DNA of 10,028 nt from an uncultured Mycolicibacterium sp. (GTDB taxonomy: Bacteria > Actinomycetota > Actinomycetes > Mycobacteriales > Mycobacteriaceae): positions 1-10,028 of the forward strand of contig NZ_CALDGS010000100.1 of assembly GCF_937941905.1 (NCBI RefSeq), written 5' to 3'. The notes under the pieces were generated by a model, which had not been told where the DNA came from, did not search any database, and was given only the letters and a program-made list of their open reading frames with translations. Every line of letters starts with the position of its first letter. Positions within the stretch are counted from its first letter, which is position 1. Positions 1 to 5,612 of this stretch are shown piece by piece. A program made the translations under genes and the position numbers.

Positions 1-14
1 CGCCCGCTAGGGCG
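1..14 (-). terminator. Short hairpin after the hydrolase stop codon (cut by window edge)
   Basis: CGCCC (1-5) and GGGCG (10-14) are complementary around a GCTA loop, directly next to the hydrolase stop codon at 15-17. The stem may continue beyond the left edge. No T-run is visible. The position fits a transcript end, but a 5-bp GC stem is common by chance in DNA this rich in GC. Confidence 0.3.
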
Positions 15-842
15 TCAGCCCGTCAGGCGTTCGGGGCCCCGGTGCCGGTCCAGCCAGCCGACGATCAGGTCGGCGACCCGGCCCGGGGCCTCGTACATCG
101 GGATGTGCCCGACCCCGTCGAGGTGGGTGACGACGGTGTCGGCGGGCAGCTGTGCGGTGAAGTGCCGGGTGAACCGCGGATGCGGCAGCACCCGGTCCTT
201 CTCGCAGATCACCAGGTGGGTGGGCACGTCGGTGCTCGCCAGCTCCAGCAGCCCGGGCAGCAGCAGCGCCTTGACGAGCAGCTGGAAGTAGGCCGGGCAG
301 TGGGTGACGTCGTCGATGATCTGCGCCAGCGCGGCGTCGTCGAGGCCCTCCGGGCCGGCGGCCACCGGCAGGGCGGCCAGCCGGCGGGTGACCGGCAGCC
401 GCAGCACCCGCGGGCCCAGCAGTCGGGCCACCAGCCACAGCGGCAGCCCGGCGACGAACTTCGCCACGATCTCGAACTTCACCGGGCTGAGGTGCCGCCA
501 GCCGCCGGCCGGGGCGATGCCGGTCAGGGTGCGCGCCCGGCCCCGCCGGGCCAGTTCGAAGGCCACCCAGCCGCCCAGCGAGTTGCCGACCAGGTGGGCG
601 TCGGCCCAGCCCAGGGCGTCCATCCGGCGCTCGATGTCGTCGGCGAGCACCGCCGAGCCGAGCAGCCAGGGCCCCTTCGGGCCGCCGTTGTGGCCGAGCA
701 TGGTCGGGGCGTACACCTCGTAACGGCCGGTTGCGGCGATGCGCGGGGCGACGTCGCGCCACACCTGCTGCGACATCATGAACGGGTGCAGCAGCACCAC
801 CGGTTCGCCGGAGCCGAGGTGGATCGGCGCGTGTGGGGTCAT
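15..842 (-). CDS. Alpha/beta hydrolase fold protein
   Basis: This is a cytosolic alpha/beta hydrolase of 275 residues when started at the ATG at 842. Residue numbers here follow the 279-residue form started at a GTG at 854. The nucleophile elbow is GNSLGG (Ser92), the oxyanion strand is LLHPF (21-25), and the likely acid and base are Asp220 (in CEKDR) and His250 (in GVGHIP). No signal peptide or membrane segment is visible. The cap region (about 120-200) is helical and hydrophobic, which suggests an apolar ester or similar substrate, but no specific substrate can be inferred. I prefer the ATG because a promoter with -10 TAGTGT ends 8 nt before it, and the GTG lies inside that promoter. The gene diverges from xthA across about 60 bp. 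It recalls the hydrolase genes next to trpS in M. tuberculosis. The family is confident; the reaction is unknown. Confidence 0.85.
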   Translation of the reverse strand: MTPHAPIHLGSGEPVVLLHPFMMSQQVWRDVAPRIAATGRYEVYAPTMLGHNGGPKGPWLLGSAVLADDIERRMDALGWADAHLVGNSLGGWVAFELARRGRARTLTGIAPAGGWRHLSPVKFEIVAKFVAGLPLWLVARLLGPRVLRLPVTRRLAALPVAAGPEGLDDAALAQIIDDVTHCPAYFQLLVKALLLPGLLELASTDVPTHLVICEKDRVLPHPRFTRHFTAQLPADTVVTHLDGVGHIPMYEAPGRVADLIVGWLDRHRGPERLTG

Positions 843-850
843 ACGGCCCG

Positions 851-879
851 ACACTAAGGTGATACCGCCGGTACCGCAA
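851..879 (-). promoter_or_regulatory. Sigma-A-like promoter of the hydrolase gene, probably leaderless
   Basis: On the minus strand TTGCGG (874-879) is followed after exactly 17 bp by TAGTGT (851-856), which fits the mycobacterial TAnnnT -10. The ATG at 842 follows after 8 nt, so the transcript probably begins at or within a base or two of the start codon. No Shine-Dalgarno sequence precedes the ATG, which agrees with leaderless initiation. Confidence 0.45.
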
Positions 880-889
880 GGTCGTCGGC

Positions 890-895
890 TATGGT
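890..895 (+). promoter_or_regulatory. Possible -10 of the xthA-trpS-yihY transcript
   Basis: TATGGT fits TAnnnT and lies 9 nt before the xthA ATG. No good -35 is seen at 16-18 bp upstream. If used, it would give a leader of only about 1-3 nt, in keeping with the lack of a Shine-Dalgarno sequence before xthA. Confidence 0.3.
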
Positions 896-904
896 CTGCG
901 GCTG

Positions 905-1717
905 ATGAACGCGCTCACCGTCACCACGATCAACGTCAACGGGGTGCGGGCCGCGGTCCGGCAGCGTTCCGAGCGGAACCGGGGCCTGCTGGCCTGGCTG
1001 GCCGAGACCGCCGCGGATGTGGTGTGCCTGCAGGAGACCCGCTGCGAGGCCGATCAACTCGCCGACGCGCTCGCGCCCGCGCTGGCCGACGGCTGGCAGC
1101 TGGTGTCGGCCTGCTCGCACATCAAGGGCCGCGCCGGGGTGGCCATCCTGTCCCGTCGGCCGCCGACGGCGGTGCGGGTGGGGTTGGCCGAGGACTGCGA
1201 GTTCGCCACACACGGCCGCTATCTGGAGGCCGAGATCGACGGGGTCACCGTGGCCAGCGTCTACGTGCACACCGGCGAGGCCGGCACCGACCGGCAGCTG
1301 GAGAAGGAGCGGTTCATGGCCGCCCTGGCCAAGCGGATGGACGTGCTGCTCGCCGACGGCGGGCCGGCGGTGATCTGCGGCGACTGGAACATCGCCCACA
1401 CCGAGGCCGACATCAAGAACTGGAAGGCCAACACCAAGCGCGCAGGCTTCCTGCCCAGCGAGCGGCAGTGGGTCTCGGAGCTGCTCGACGCCGGCTGGGT
1501 GGACGTGATGCGGGAACTGCACCCCGGGGTGGCGGGGCCGTACAGCTGGTGGACCTGGCGGGGCCGGGCCTTCGACACCGACGCCGGCTGGCGCATCGAC
1601 TACCACCTGTGCACCCCGCCGCTGGCCGAGCGGGCGGTGGCGGCGCGGGTGGAGAAGCCCGCCGCCTATGAGCTGCGCTGGTCCGACCACGCACCGGTGA
1701 CCGTCGAGTTCCGCTGA
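905..1717 (+). CDS. xthA: Exodeoxyribonuclease III family AP endonuclease
   Basis: This is a base-excision-repair enzyme. Exonuclease III proteins cut DNA 5' to abasic sites and remove 3' blocking groups or 3' nucleotides with a Mg2+-dependent active site. The 270-residue protein (E. coli ExoIII is 268) carries the whole endonuclease/exonuclease/phosphatase signature in order: INVNG (Asn10, Asn12), LQET with metal ligand Glu44, Tyr120, GDWN (Asp160, Asn162), WRIDY (Asp232) and the closing SDHAP (Asp261, His262). The N-terminus begins directly at the first beta strand, which supports the ATG at 905. The stop lies 28 bp before trpS on the same strand, so the two are probably cotranscribed. I see no functional reason for pairing a repair enzyme with a tRNA synthetase. 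Other mycobacteria carry an xthA elsewhere, so this may not be the only copy in the genome. Confidence 0.93.
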   Translation: MNALTVTTINVNGVRAAVRQRSERNRGLLAWLAETAADVVCLQETRCEADQLADALAPALADGWQLVSACSHIKGRAGVAILSRRPPTAVRVGLAEDCEFATHGRYLEAEIDGVTVASVYVHTGEAGTDRQLEKERFMAALAKRMDVLLADGGPAVICGDWNIAHTEADIKNWKANTKRAGFLPSERQWVSELLDAGWVDVMRELHPGVAGPYSWWTWRGRAFDTDAGWRIDYHLCTPPLAERAVAARVEKPAAYELRWSDHAPVTVEFR

Positions 1718-1736
1718 TCGCGGGCGTGAAAAGATT

Positions 1737-1741
1737 GGGGG
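1737..1741 (+). promoter_or_regulatory. Purine-rich ribosome binding site of trpS
   Basis: GGGGG lies 4 nt before the trpS ATG in the 28-bp gap after xthA. It is not a classic AGGAGG but is the only candidate. The gap also has a small A-rich patch (1728-1735), unusual for this DNA, without a convincing -10. Confidence 0.35.
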
Positions 1742-1745
1742 CATC

Positions 1746-2777
1746 ATGACCGCCTCCCAGACTCCCGCCGGCCGCCCCGTCGTGTTCTCCGGGGCCCAGC
1801 CCACCTCGGACTCACTGCATCTCGGCAACGCCCTGGGCGCGATCGCCCAGTGGGTGAAGCTGCAGGACGACTACGACCCGTTCTTCTGCGTGGTGGACCT
1901 GCACGCCATCACCGTGCCGGGCTGGGATCCGGAGGTGCTGCGTCGGCGCACCCTCGTCACCGCCGCGCAGTACCTGGCACTGGGCATCGACCCGGCCCGC
2001 AGCACGGTGTTCGTGCAGAGCCATGTGCCCGCGCACGCCGAACTGGCCTGGGTGCTGGGCTGCTTCACCGGCTTCGGCCAGGCGTCGCGGATGACGCAGT
2101 TCAAGGACAAGTCGCAGAAGCAGGGGACCGAGGGCACCACGGTGGGCCTGTTCACCTACCCGGTGCTGATGGCCGCCGACGTGCTGCTCTACGACACCAA
2201 CCTGGTGCCGGTCGGCGAGGACCAGCGCCAGCACCTCGAGCTCACCCGGGATCTGGCCGAGCGGGTCAACGCGCGCTGGCCGGGCACCTTCGTGGTGCCC
2301 GAGATGCTGATCCAGAAGGCCACCGCCAAGATCTACGACCTGCAGGACCCGACCTCGAAGATGAGCAAGTCGGCGGCCACCGACGCCGGCCTGATCAGCC
2401 TGCTCGACGATCCGAAGGCGACCGCCAAGAAGATCCGCTCGGCGGTCACCGACAGCGAGCGCGAGATCCGGTTCGACCCGGAGGCCAAGCCGGGCATCTC
2501 CAACCTGCTGACCATCCTGGCGGCGGTGACCGGCTCCACCGTGGAGAAGTTGGTCACCGACTACGCCGGCCGCGGTTACGGTGATCTGAAGAAGGACACC
2601 GCCGAGGCGGTGGTCGAGTTCGTCACCCCAATCAAGGCGCGCGTCGACGAGCTGCTGGGCGACCCGGCCGAGCTGGACCGGGTGCTGGCCGCCGGTGCCG
2701 AGCGCGCCCGCGAGGTGTCGGAGGCCACGCTGCGGCGGGTGTACGACCGCGTGGGGTTCCTTCCGCCCCGGAGGTGA
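1746..2777 (+). CDS. trpS: Tryptophanyl-tRNA synthetase
   Basis: This enzyme charges tRNA-Trp with tryptophan in the cytosol, using ATP. It is a class I synthetase with a Rossmann fold. The HIGH-type signature is HLGN (25-28) in a SDSLHLGNALGA context, and the second ATP loop is an intact KMSKS (205-209) after DPTS. The segment QFKDKSQKQG and the GEDQRQHLEL block (157-166) are also typical of TrpRS. At 343 residues it is close to the usual 330-340, with a short non-conserved N-terminal tail of about 11 residues, and it closely resembles my memory of the M. tuberculosis protein. It is the middle gene of xthA-trpS-yihY. The intergenic gaps are too short for a T-box or attenuator. The final codons are unusual in that the stop codon lies inside a perfect Shine-Dalgarno sequence (2770-2777). 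Confidence 0.97.
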   Translation: MTASQTPAGRPVVFSGAQPTSDSLHLGNALGAIAQWVKLQDDYDPFFCVVDLHAITVPGWDPEVLRRRTLVTAAQYLALGIDPARSTVFVQSHVPAHAELAWVLGCFTGFGQASRMTQFKDKSQKQGTEGTTVGLFTYPVLMAADVLLYDTNLVPVGEDQRQHLELTRDLAERVNARWPGTFVVPEMLIQKATAKIYDLQDPTSKMSKSAATDAGLISLLDDPKATAKKIRSAVTDSEREIRFDPEAKPGISNLLTILAAVTGSTVEKLVTDYAGRGYGDLKKDTAEAVVEFVTPIKARVDELLGDPAELDRVLAAGAERAREVSEATLRRVYDRVGFLPPRR

Positions 2778-2797
2778 ACCCGCCATGTGACGGGAGG
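2770..2797 (+). promoter_or_regulatory. Double Shine-Dalgarno with start-stop codon pair before yihY
   Basis: GGAGGTGA (2770-2777) is a perfect match to the 16S rRNA tail and includes the trpS stop codon. Eight to ten nt further is ATG at 2785 followed at once by TGA (2788-2790), so an ORF of one codon. Then comes a second site, GGGAGG (2792-2797), 5 nt before the GTG at 2803 that starts the membrane protein. The second site decides the yihY start. Whether the ATG-TGA pair is used cannot be told from sequence. Confidence 0.5.
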
Positions 2798-2802
2798 CAG
2801 CC

Positions 2803-3825
2803 GTGACCGAACCGGCGGCACCGAGCCGGCTGCAGCGGCTGCGCGCCAGGTGGACCTGGCTGGACCACCTGCTGCGGGCCAACGAACGCTACCAGCGGGC
2901 CAAGGGCGACTTCTTCGCCGCCGCCATCACCTATTTCACGGTGTTCGCGCTGTTCCCGCTGCTGATGGTGGGGTTCTCGGTCGGCGGCTTCGTGCTGGCC
3001 GGCCGCCCGGATCTGTTGGCGCGCATCGAGGAACGCATCCGGGCCACGGTGACCGGTGAGTTCAGCGAGCAGATCATCGCGTTGATGGACTCGGCGATCG
3101 ACTCGCGCACCTCGGTCGGCCTGATCGGCCTGGCGGGGGCCGCCTGGGCCGGGCTCGGCTGGATCACCAACCTGCGCGAGGCGCTCAGCGCGATGTGGGA
3201 ACAGCCAAGCGGCAAGCGCAATTTCGTCCGCACCAAGCTGTCGGACCTGCTGGCGCTGGTCTCGCTGTTCCTGGCGATCCTGGTCACCTTCGCGCTCACC
3301 GCGCTGGGCGACCGCAACGTCATGCGAGGCGTGCTCAACTGGCTTGGGATGCCGGAACTTCCGGGCCTGGACAGCGGCCTGCGGGTGGTCTCGGCGCTGG
3401 TGTCGGTGCTGGTATCCTGGCTGCTGTTCACCTGGGTGATCGCCCGGCTGCCGCGCGAGTCGCTGACGTTGCGCAGCGCGGTACGCGCCGGGCTGTTCGT
3501 CGCGGTCGGCTTCGAGATCTTCAAACAGCTGGGCACCGTGTATCTTTCGTCGGTCACCAACGGCCCGGCCGGGGCGACGTTCGGTCCGGTGCTGGGCCTG
3601 ATGGTGTTCGCCTACATCACCGCGCGGCTGATCCTGTTCGGCACCGCCTGGGCCGCCACCGCCCACGAGAACCTTTTCACCGCAGCGGTTCCCGCGCCCG
3701 GGCCGGCGCGGATCACCGTGCAGTCCCGCAGTGCGGGCACCGGGATGCCGGCCGCGCTGGCCGGGGCGGCGGTGGGCGCGGTGGCCGCGCTCGGCCTGTC
3801 CCGGCTGTGGCGGCCGCGTCAGTGA
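2803..3825 (+). CDS. YihY/BrkB-family (UPF0761) integral membrane protein
   Basis: This is a polytopic inner-membrane protein of the YihY/virulence factor BrkB family (COG1295). The biochemical role of the family is not established; envelope integrity and transport have been suggested, and the old ribonuclease BN label for the family is wrong. The 340-residue protein has a basic N-terminus, the family segment FFAAAITYFTVFALFPL opening membrane segment 1 (about 37-66), and further membrane segments near 105-126, 147-168, 191-213, 227-250 and 260-286. The polar family motif TNGPAGATFGPVLG (252-265) lies before the last of these. A seventh hydrophobic, Ala/Gly-rich stretch near the end (316-334) follows a Pro-rich linker and is less typical of the family. 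The start is GTG with a strong Shine-Dalgarno sequence, 25 nt after trpS. Its last 7 bp overlap the end of the convergent exporter gene. Confidence 0.9.
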   Translation: MTEPAAPSRLQRLRARWTWLDHLLRANERYQRAKGDFFAAAITYFTVFALFPLLMVGFSVGGFVLAGRPDLLARIEERIRATVTGEFSEQIIALMDSAIDSRTSVGLIGLAGAAWAGLGWITNLREALSAMWEQPSGKRNFVRTKLSDLLALVSLFLAILVTFALTALGDRNVMRGVLNWLGMPELPGLDSGLRVVSALVSVLVSWLLFTWVIARLPRESLTLRSAVRAGLFVAVGFEIFKQLGTVYLSSVTNGPAGATFGPVLGLMVFAYITARLILFGTAWAATAHENLFTAAVPAPGPARITVQSRSAGTGMPAALAGAAVGAVAALGLSRLWRPRQ

Positions 3826-4142
3826 GCGCTGCCGACCAGCTGCAGCCCGATCACGCACCCCACCAGGCCCACCAGCAGCAGCAGCTTCAGCGCCGAAACC
3901 GACTCGGCGCCGGTGATCAGCGCGTACAGGACGGTCAGCGCCGCGCCCACGCCCACCCACACCGCGTAGCCGGTGCCGACCGGGATCTCGCGCAGCGCCA
4001 GCCCCAGCCCGCCCATCGAGATCACCAGCGCCACGGCGAACACCGCCACCGGGACGGGCCGGGTGAAGCCCTCGGACCTGCTCAGCGCGACCGCCCAGAC
4101 GGACTCGAACGCGCCGGAGACGACGAGAATGATCCACGCCAT
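3819..4142 (-). CDS. gdx: SMR-family guanidinium exporter Gdx (SugE type)
   Basis: This is a small multidrug resistance (SMR) family transporter. Members form antiparallel dimers and exchange protons for a cationic substrate. The 107 residues form four membrane helices (about 2-20, 29-49, 56-76, 84-103). The essential acidic residue is Glu13 in helix 1, within the SugE/Gdx-like context FESVWAVAL, and helix 3 has PVGTGYAVWVGVG (54-66). This resembles E. coli SugE (now Gdx) more than EmrE, and the guanidine-III riboswitch in front of it settles the substrate as guanidinium rather than drugs. Gdx proteins export guanidinium to avoid toxicity. A GGAG ribosome site lies 6 nt before the ATG, within the riboswitch platform. 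Only one SMR gene is present, as expected for homodimeric Gdx and unlike paired heterodimeric SMR genes. The gene ends overlap the yihY end by 7 bp in the convergent sense. Confidence 0.93.
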   Translation of the reverse strand: MAWIILVVSGAFESVWAVALSRSEGFTRPVPVAVFAVALVISMGGLGLALREIPVGTGYAVWVGVGAALTVLYALITGAESVSALKLLLLVGLVGCVIGLQLVGSAH

Positions 4143-4145
4143 GAT

Positions 4146-4154
4146 GCACTCCGT
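4146..4154 (-). promoter_or_regulatory. Shine-Dalgarno of gdx within a near repeat of the riboswitch P2 strand
   Basis: On the minus strand ACGGAGTGC holds the GGAG site (4149-4152). It nearly repeats ACGGTGC (4156-4162), the 3' strand of aptamer helix P2, with only AG inserted. The P2 5' strand GCACCGT could therefore pair with either copy. Pairing with this copy, with AG bulged, would bury the ribosome site. Confidence 0.5.
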
Positions 4155-4155
4155 G

Positions 4156-4197
4156 GCACCGTCTTGTCGCTGGCCGGGTACGGTGCCCCTCGTCCGG
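4156..4197 (-). promoter_or_regulatory. Guanidine-III (ykkC-III) riboswitch aptamer
   Basis: The 42-nt minus-strand element shows the conserved core of this class as I remember it: CCGGACGAGG, then CCGTACCCGG, then GACAAGACGG. P1 is CCGG (4194-4197) with CCGG (4174-4177). P2 is GCACCGT (4180-4186) with ACGGTGC (4156-4162), seven perfect pairs. Compared with the Thermobifida fusca aptamer as I recall it, one P2 pair is swapped from G-C to A-U on both strands, a compensating change that supports the fold. The linker after the second CCGG is one nt longer. The aptamer ends 13 nt before the gdx ATG. Binding of guanidinium is expected to turn the exporter on. A small hairpin, TGTCG / CGACA (4199-4212), sits just upstream and may be partly outside the transcript. 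Confidence 0.93.
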
Positions 4198-4217
4198 ATG
4201 TCGGGATCGACACCGCC

Positions 4218-4223
4218 AGCCTA
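4218..4223 (-). promoter_or_regulatory. Possible -10 of the gdx transcript
   Basis: TAGGCT on the minus strand fits TAnnnT. Initiation about 7 nt downstream (near 4211) would give a leader of about 70 nt that is little more than the aptamer and ribosome site. No convincing -35 is seen. It lies in the gap between the dacB stop and the aptamer. Confidence 0.35.
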
Positions 4224-4269
4224 GCAAGCCGTGTAACGGGAGTTATCCGCCCGCGTGGCCGTCGGATTC

Positions 4270-4284
4270 GCGGCTCAGCCGCGG
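4270..4284 (-). terminator. Hairpin spanning the dacB stop codon
   Basis: CGCGGC (4270-4275) and GCCGCG (4279-4284) can pair around a TCA loop, and the inverted repeat covers the dacB stop codon. There is no T-run. It may help end the dacB transcript ahead of the gdx promoter, but a short GC palindrome here could be chance. Confidence 0.25.
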
Positions 4285-5507
4285 GCGGCCCGCTGGTTGA
4301 GTGCCCGCGCCCCCATGATCAGGCCGAACACGATGATCGCGCCGATCACCGCCACCCCGACCCGCACCGGGGTGGCGTCGGCCGGGTCGAGCGTGGTCGC
4401 CGCGGCGGTGGTCCGGCTCTCCGGCCGCTCGTCGCGGGGCAGCAGCTCCGGGTCGGGATCGACCAGCGTGCCGATCCGGGTGCCCGGCGGGGTGGCGAAC
4501 CCGTAGTCGAGCAGCCGTGCGGCCTGCTCCCACGGCGCGATGGGCTGGCGGGTGCCCTTGAGCAGCACCGCCACCAGCCGGCGGCCGTCGCGTTCGGCCG
4601 CGCCGACGAAGGTCTGGCCGGCGTCGTCGGTGAACCCGGTCTTGCCGCCCAGCGCACCGGGGTAGTTGCGCAGCAGCTGGTTGTCGTTCTCGATGGGGTA
4701 GGAGCCGCCGTCGCGGCTGGGGAACTGGTACTCGCGGGTCGCCACGATCTCGGCGAACACCGGGTTCTGCCAGGCGTAGCGGTAGAACAGCCCGATGTCG
4801 TAGGCCGAGGTGCTCATCCCGGGGCCGTCCAGGCCGGAGGGGGTGGCCACCCGGGTGTCGCGGGCGCCCAGCCGGGCGGCCAGCGCGTTGATCTTGTCCA
4901 GCGCCACCGGCACCCCGCCGAGTTGGCGGGCCAGCGCGTTGGCGGCGTCGTTGCCGGAGTACATCATCAGCGCGTGCAGCAGGTCGCGCACGGTGTAGAC
5001 CCCGCCCGGGCCGACGCCGACCTTGGTGCCCTCGATCGCGGCGTCCTCCTCGGTGCCCGGCACCTGGCGGTTCAGCGGCAGTTCGTTGAGCGAGGCCATC
5101 GCGGTGAGCACCTTGATGATGCTGGCCGGGCGGTGCCGGCCGTGCGGGTCCTTGGCGGCGATGACGTCGCCGGTGTCGAGGTCGGCGATCAGCCACGCCT
5201 CGGCGGAGATGTCACCCTCGGGCAGGGGCGGGGTGTTGGGCGCCACGATGGTGCCGCAGCGGCCCAGCGCATCGCCGCCGACGGGCTTGTCCGGCACGGG
5301 CAGCGGGGCCGGCGGCTCCACCCCGGGCGGGGGCACCTCGGAGGCGTCCACCGCCGGCGGGGTGGTGACCCGGTACGGGCACGGATCGACGGCCTCGGGC
5401 GGCTCGGCGACCGCGGCCGGGGCCGCCAGCAGGGCGGGGACGGCCGCGAGCACGGCCAGCACGACAAGACGCAGCGCGCGGCGCGCGACGAACACGATCT
5501 TCGTCAT
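4275..5507 (-). CDS. dacB: Secreted D-alanyl-D-alanine carboxypeptidase (DacB1-like, penicillin-binding protein)
   Basis: This enzyme trims the terminal D-alanine from peptidoglycan stem peptides outside the membrane and is a target of beta-lactams. It belongs to peptidase family S11. The 410 residues begin with a basic tail and a hydrophobic signal sequence (about 11-30) with a likely cut after AAVA (near 34). A Pro-rich segment (about 45-100) with two cysteines (Cys43, Cys84) follows. The catalytic triad of motifs is complete: SIIK (Ser129, Lys132), SGN (184-186) and KTG (289-291). A C-terminal membrane helix (382-402) ending in a basic tail anchors it. Length and layout match M. tuberculosis DacB1 (Rv3330) as I recall it. 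The ATG at 5507 is chosen because it starts the signal peptide; a GTG lies directly before it. Upstream in-frame codons to 5591 would spoil the signal peptide and run into a palindrome. Confidence 0.92.
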   Translation of the reverse strand: MTKIVFVARRALRLVVLAVLAAVPALLAAPAAVAEPPEAVDPCPYRVTTPPAVDASEVPPPGVEPPAPLPVPDKPVGGDALGRCGTIVAPNTPPLPEGDISAEAWLIADLDTGDVIAAKDPHGRHRPASIIKVLTAMASLNELPLNRQVPGTEEDAAIEGTKVGVGPGGVYTVRDLLHALMMYSGNDAANALARQLGGVPVALDKINALAARLGARDTRVATPSGLDGPGMSTSAYDIGLFYRYAWQNPVFAEIVATREYQFPSRDGGSYPIENDNQLLRNYPGALGGKTGFTDDAGQTFVGAAERDGRRLVAVLLKGTRQPIAPWEQAARLLDYGFATPPGTRIGTLVDPDPELLPRDERPESRTTAAATTLDPADATPVRVGVAVIGAIIVFGLIMGARALNQRAARG

Positions 5508-5515
5508 CACCGCGC

Positions 5516-5521
5516 ACGCTA
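5516..5521 (-). promoter_or_regulatory. Possible -10 of dacB, probably leaderless
   Basis: TAGCGT on the minus strand fits TAnnnT and ends 8 nt before the dacB ATG. No Shine-Dalgarno sequence is present. The -35 zone instead holds a perfect 12-bp palindrome, TCCGGGCCCGGA (5528-5539), so either the promoter depends on an activator or the -35 contact is weak. Confidence 0.4.
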
Positions 5522-5555
5522 GGCGATTCCGGGCCCGGACCGGGGGAGGCTCGCT

Positions 5556-5605
5556 GTGACGGATGGGGTTTGTGTTACGACCGTGACGCAAACCCCATCC
5601 GTCAC
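5556..5605. terminator. Long palindrome between the aminotransferase and dacB genes
   Basis: GTGACGGATGGGGTTTG (5556-5572) and CAAACCCCATCCGTCAC (5589-5605) are perfect 17-bp inverted copies. The 16 nt between them can pair further (GTTACG 5574-5579 with CGTGAC 5582-5587, one G-T pair), giving an almost continuous stem of about 24 bp. It starts 7 nt after the aminotransferase stop codon on the minus strand, so a terminator for that transcript is the simplest reading. It has no T-run on either strand, which is usual for actinobacterial hairpin terminators. The perfect arms could also mark a protein-bound site or a repeated element. Confidence 0.6.
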
Positions 5606-5612
5606 CGGCGGA

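Noticed and set aside
843..854. GTG at 854 as the start of the alpha/beta hydrolase
   Set aside because: The GTG overlaps the proposed -10 hexamer and adds only four residues; the ATG at 842 is placed for leaderless initiation. It cannot be fully excluded.
1718..1745. Possible T-box or tryptophan-responsive leader before trpS
   Set aside because: The gap is only 28 bp after the xthA stop, far too short for a T-box or attenuator.
3819..4142. EmrE/Qac-type multidrug efflux pump
   Set aside because: The sequence is closer to SugE/Gdx and a guanidine-III riboswitch lies directly upstream; no second SMR gene is nearby.
2632..4227. Open frame of 531 codons on the minus strand across trpS and yihY
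   Set aside because: It is antisense to two genes with clear family motifs and its own product has low-complexity Arg/Gly/Gln-rich composition.
4275..5507. Serine beta-lactamase rather than carboxypeptidase
   Set aside because: SxxK, SGN and KTG motifs are spaced as in family S11, the protein has a C-terminal membrane anchor, and there is no beta-lactamase-type SDN/Glu166 arrangement.
3195..5522. Open frame of 775 codons on the plus strand, antisense to gdx and dacB
   Set aside because: Its product is Arg/Gly/Pro/His-rich without domain logic and runs over the real yihY end, gdx and dacB, whose motifs are complete. It is a stop-poor shadow of high-GC coding DNA.
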